The notes below the pieces were generated by a model. The model did not search any database, was not told the origin of the DNA, and worked only from the letters and a program-made list of their open reading frames with translations. Below are positions 46,887 through 47,026 of a DNA stretch of 47,026 nucleotides, one piece after another. The translations under genes were made by a program, and so were the position numbers. How positions within the stretch are numbered: position 1 is the first letter of the stretch; the number at the start of each line of letters is the position of its first letter. The stretch comes from JAVBQG01 sp031549185 (lineage in GTDB: Bacteria > Synergistota > Synergistia > Synergistales > Synergistaceae). Location: positions 1 to 47,026 of the forward strand of contig JAVBQG010000019.1 in NCBI GenBank assembly GCA_031549185.1. The letters run 5' to 3'.

Positions 46887-47026
46887 TGTCGGGCGGCGTG
46901 ACAAAATAGGCCAGTTTATCTGAGATAGGCACGCAAAAGTAGGCCACCGTGAGAGACTGCCTCTCGAGAATGGAACTCGGGGGGGCAAAAGGAGATGCTG
47001 ACGGTGGAAACGATACGGAAAGTGAG
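46887..47026 (+). mobile_element. Left end of an IS21-family insertion sequence
   Basis: The short repeats ACAAAATAGGCCAG (46901-46914) and GCAAAAGTAGGCCAC (46933-46947) are the multiple terminal repeats expected at an IS21-type end. An istA start follows at 46995. The outer boundary is set provisionally at the TG of 46887-46888 because IS21 elements begin with TG; TG at 46899 is an alternative. The element disrupts the RTX gene and continues beyond the window. Confidence 0.65.
46995..47026 (+). CDS. istA: IS21 transposase IstA, first 10 codons
   Basis: ATG 46995 behind AAAAGGAG begins MLTVETIRKV and runs off the window edge. This start (MLTxExIxxI/V followed by a helix-turn-helix) is typical of IstA proteins of the IS21 family. 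The fragment is too short for more. Confidence 0.6.
   Translation, partial: MLTVETIRKV

Noticed and set aside
46887..46988. N-terminal extension of the RTX frame to a TTG at 46988
   Set aside because: It reads antisense through the IS21 end, including the terminal repeats, and has no ribosome-binding site; the native N-terminus is missing.

Overview
The window looks like one contig from a GC-rich anaerobic bacterium that ferments amino acids and organic acids. The best fit is a Synergistota (Synergistaceae-like) genome. This rests on gene content: a tripartite tricarboxylate (TTT) transporter and a TRAP-TAXI transporter, a four-subunit 2-oxoacid:ferredoxin oxidoreductase next to succinyl-CoA synthetase, several PLP enzymes, and a type I secretion system of Gram-negative type. 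No rRNA, tRNA or CRISPR array is visible, so the lineage is inferred. Both ends run into insertion sequences: an ISNCY-like transposase start at 1-87 (minus) and an IS21-type left end with the istA start at about 46887-47026. This suggests an assembly break at repeats.

Layout. 237-5399 (+): GntR/UTRA regulator with a promoter and an 18-bp palindromic operator, then tctC-tctB-tctA and a metal-dependent amidohydrolase. 5443-10840 (-): HpcH/HpaI aldolase, aminotransferase, cyclase-family hydrolase and a hybrid sensor kinase, with repeats between them. 11031-11567 (+): a lone class I fumarase/tartrate dehydratase beta subunit, followed by the decayed C-terminus of an AEC permease. 11973-25616 (-): a long co-directional block. 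In transcription order it holds a GlpA/LhgO-like FAD dehydrogenase, an FAD oxidoreductase, a DUF1667 protein, sucC-sucD-korD-korA-korB-korC, a LarA-like racemase, a TAXI binding protein, a fused TRAP permease and a GntR/FCD regulator. It reads as import, racemisation and oxidation of a 2-hydroxyacid to a 2-oxoacid, then oxidative decarboxylation to an acyl-CoA and ATP formation.

25841-27605 (+): an FlK-like thioesterase and a doubly frameshifted DUF4143 ATPase. 27852-30176 (-): a fold-type III racemase and diaminopimelate decarboxylase. 30376-35138 (+): a second cyclase, an AhpD-like peroxidase-related protein, a 2,4-dienoyl-CoA reductase-type enzyme and a branched-chain aminotransferase. 35401-46886 (-): a complete type I secretion system (TolC, HlyD, HlyB) and its very large RTX substrate. 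The 5' end of the RTX gene is cut by the IS21-type element.

The intergenic spaces hold several families of small elements with terminal inverted repeats (8577-8726, 12791-12927, 22245-22451, 31137-31261, 33835-34042) and three copies of an unrelated motif of about 31-38 bp (9991, 10041, 12740) that may be a regulator site. The most promising observation is the proposed 2-hydroxyacid catabolic cluster at 11973-25616. Next are the shared motif and the glycine-zipper RTX protein with its own transporter.
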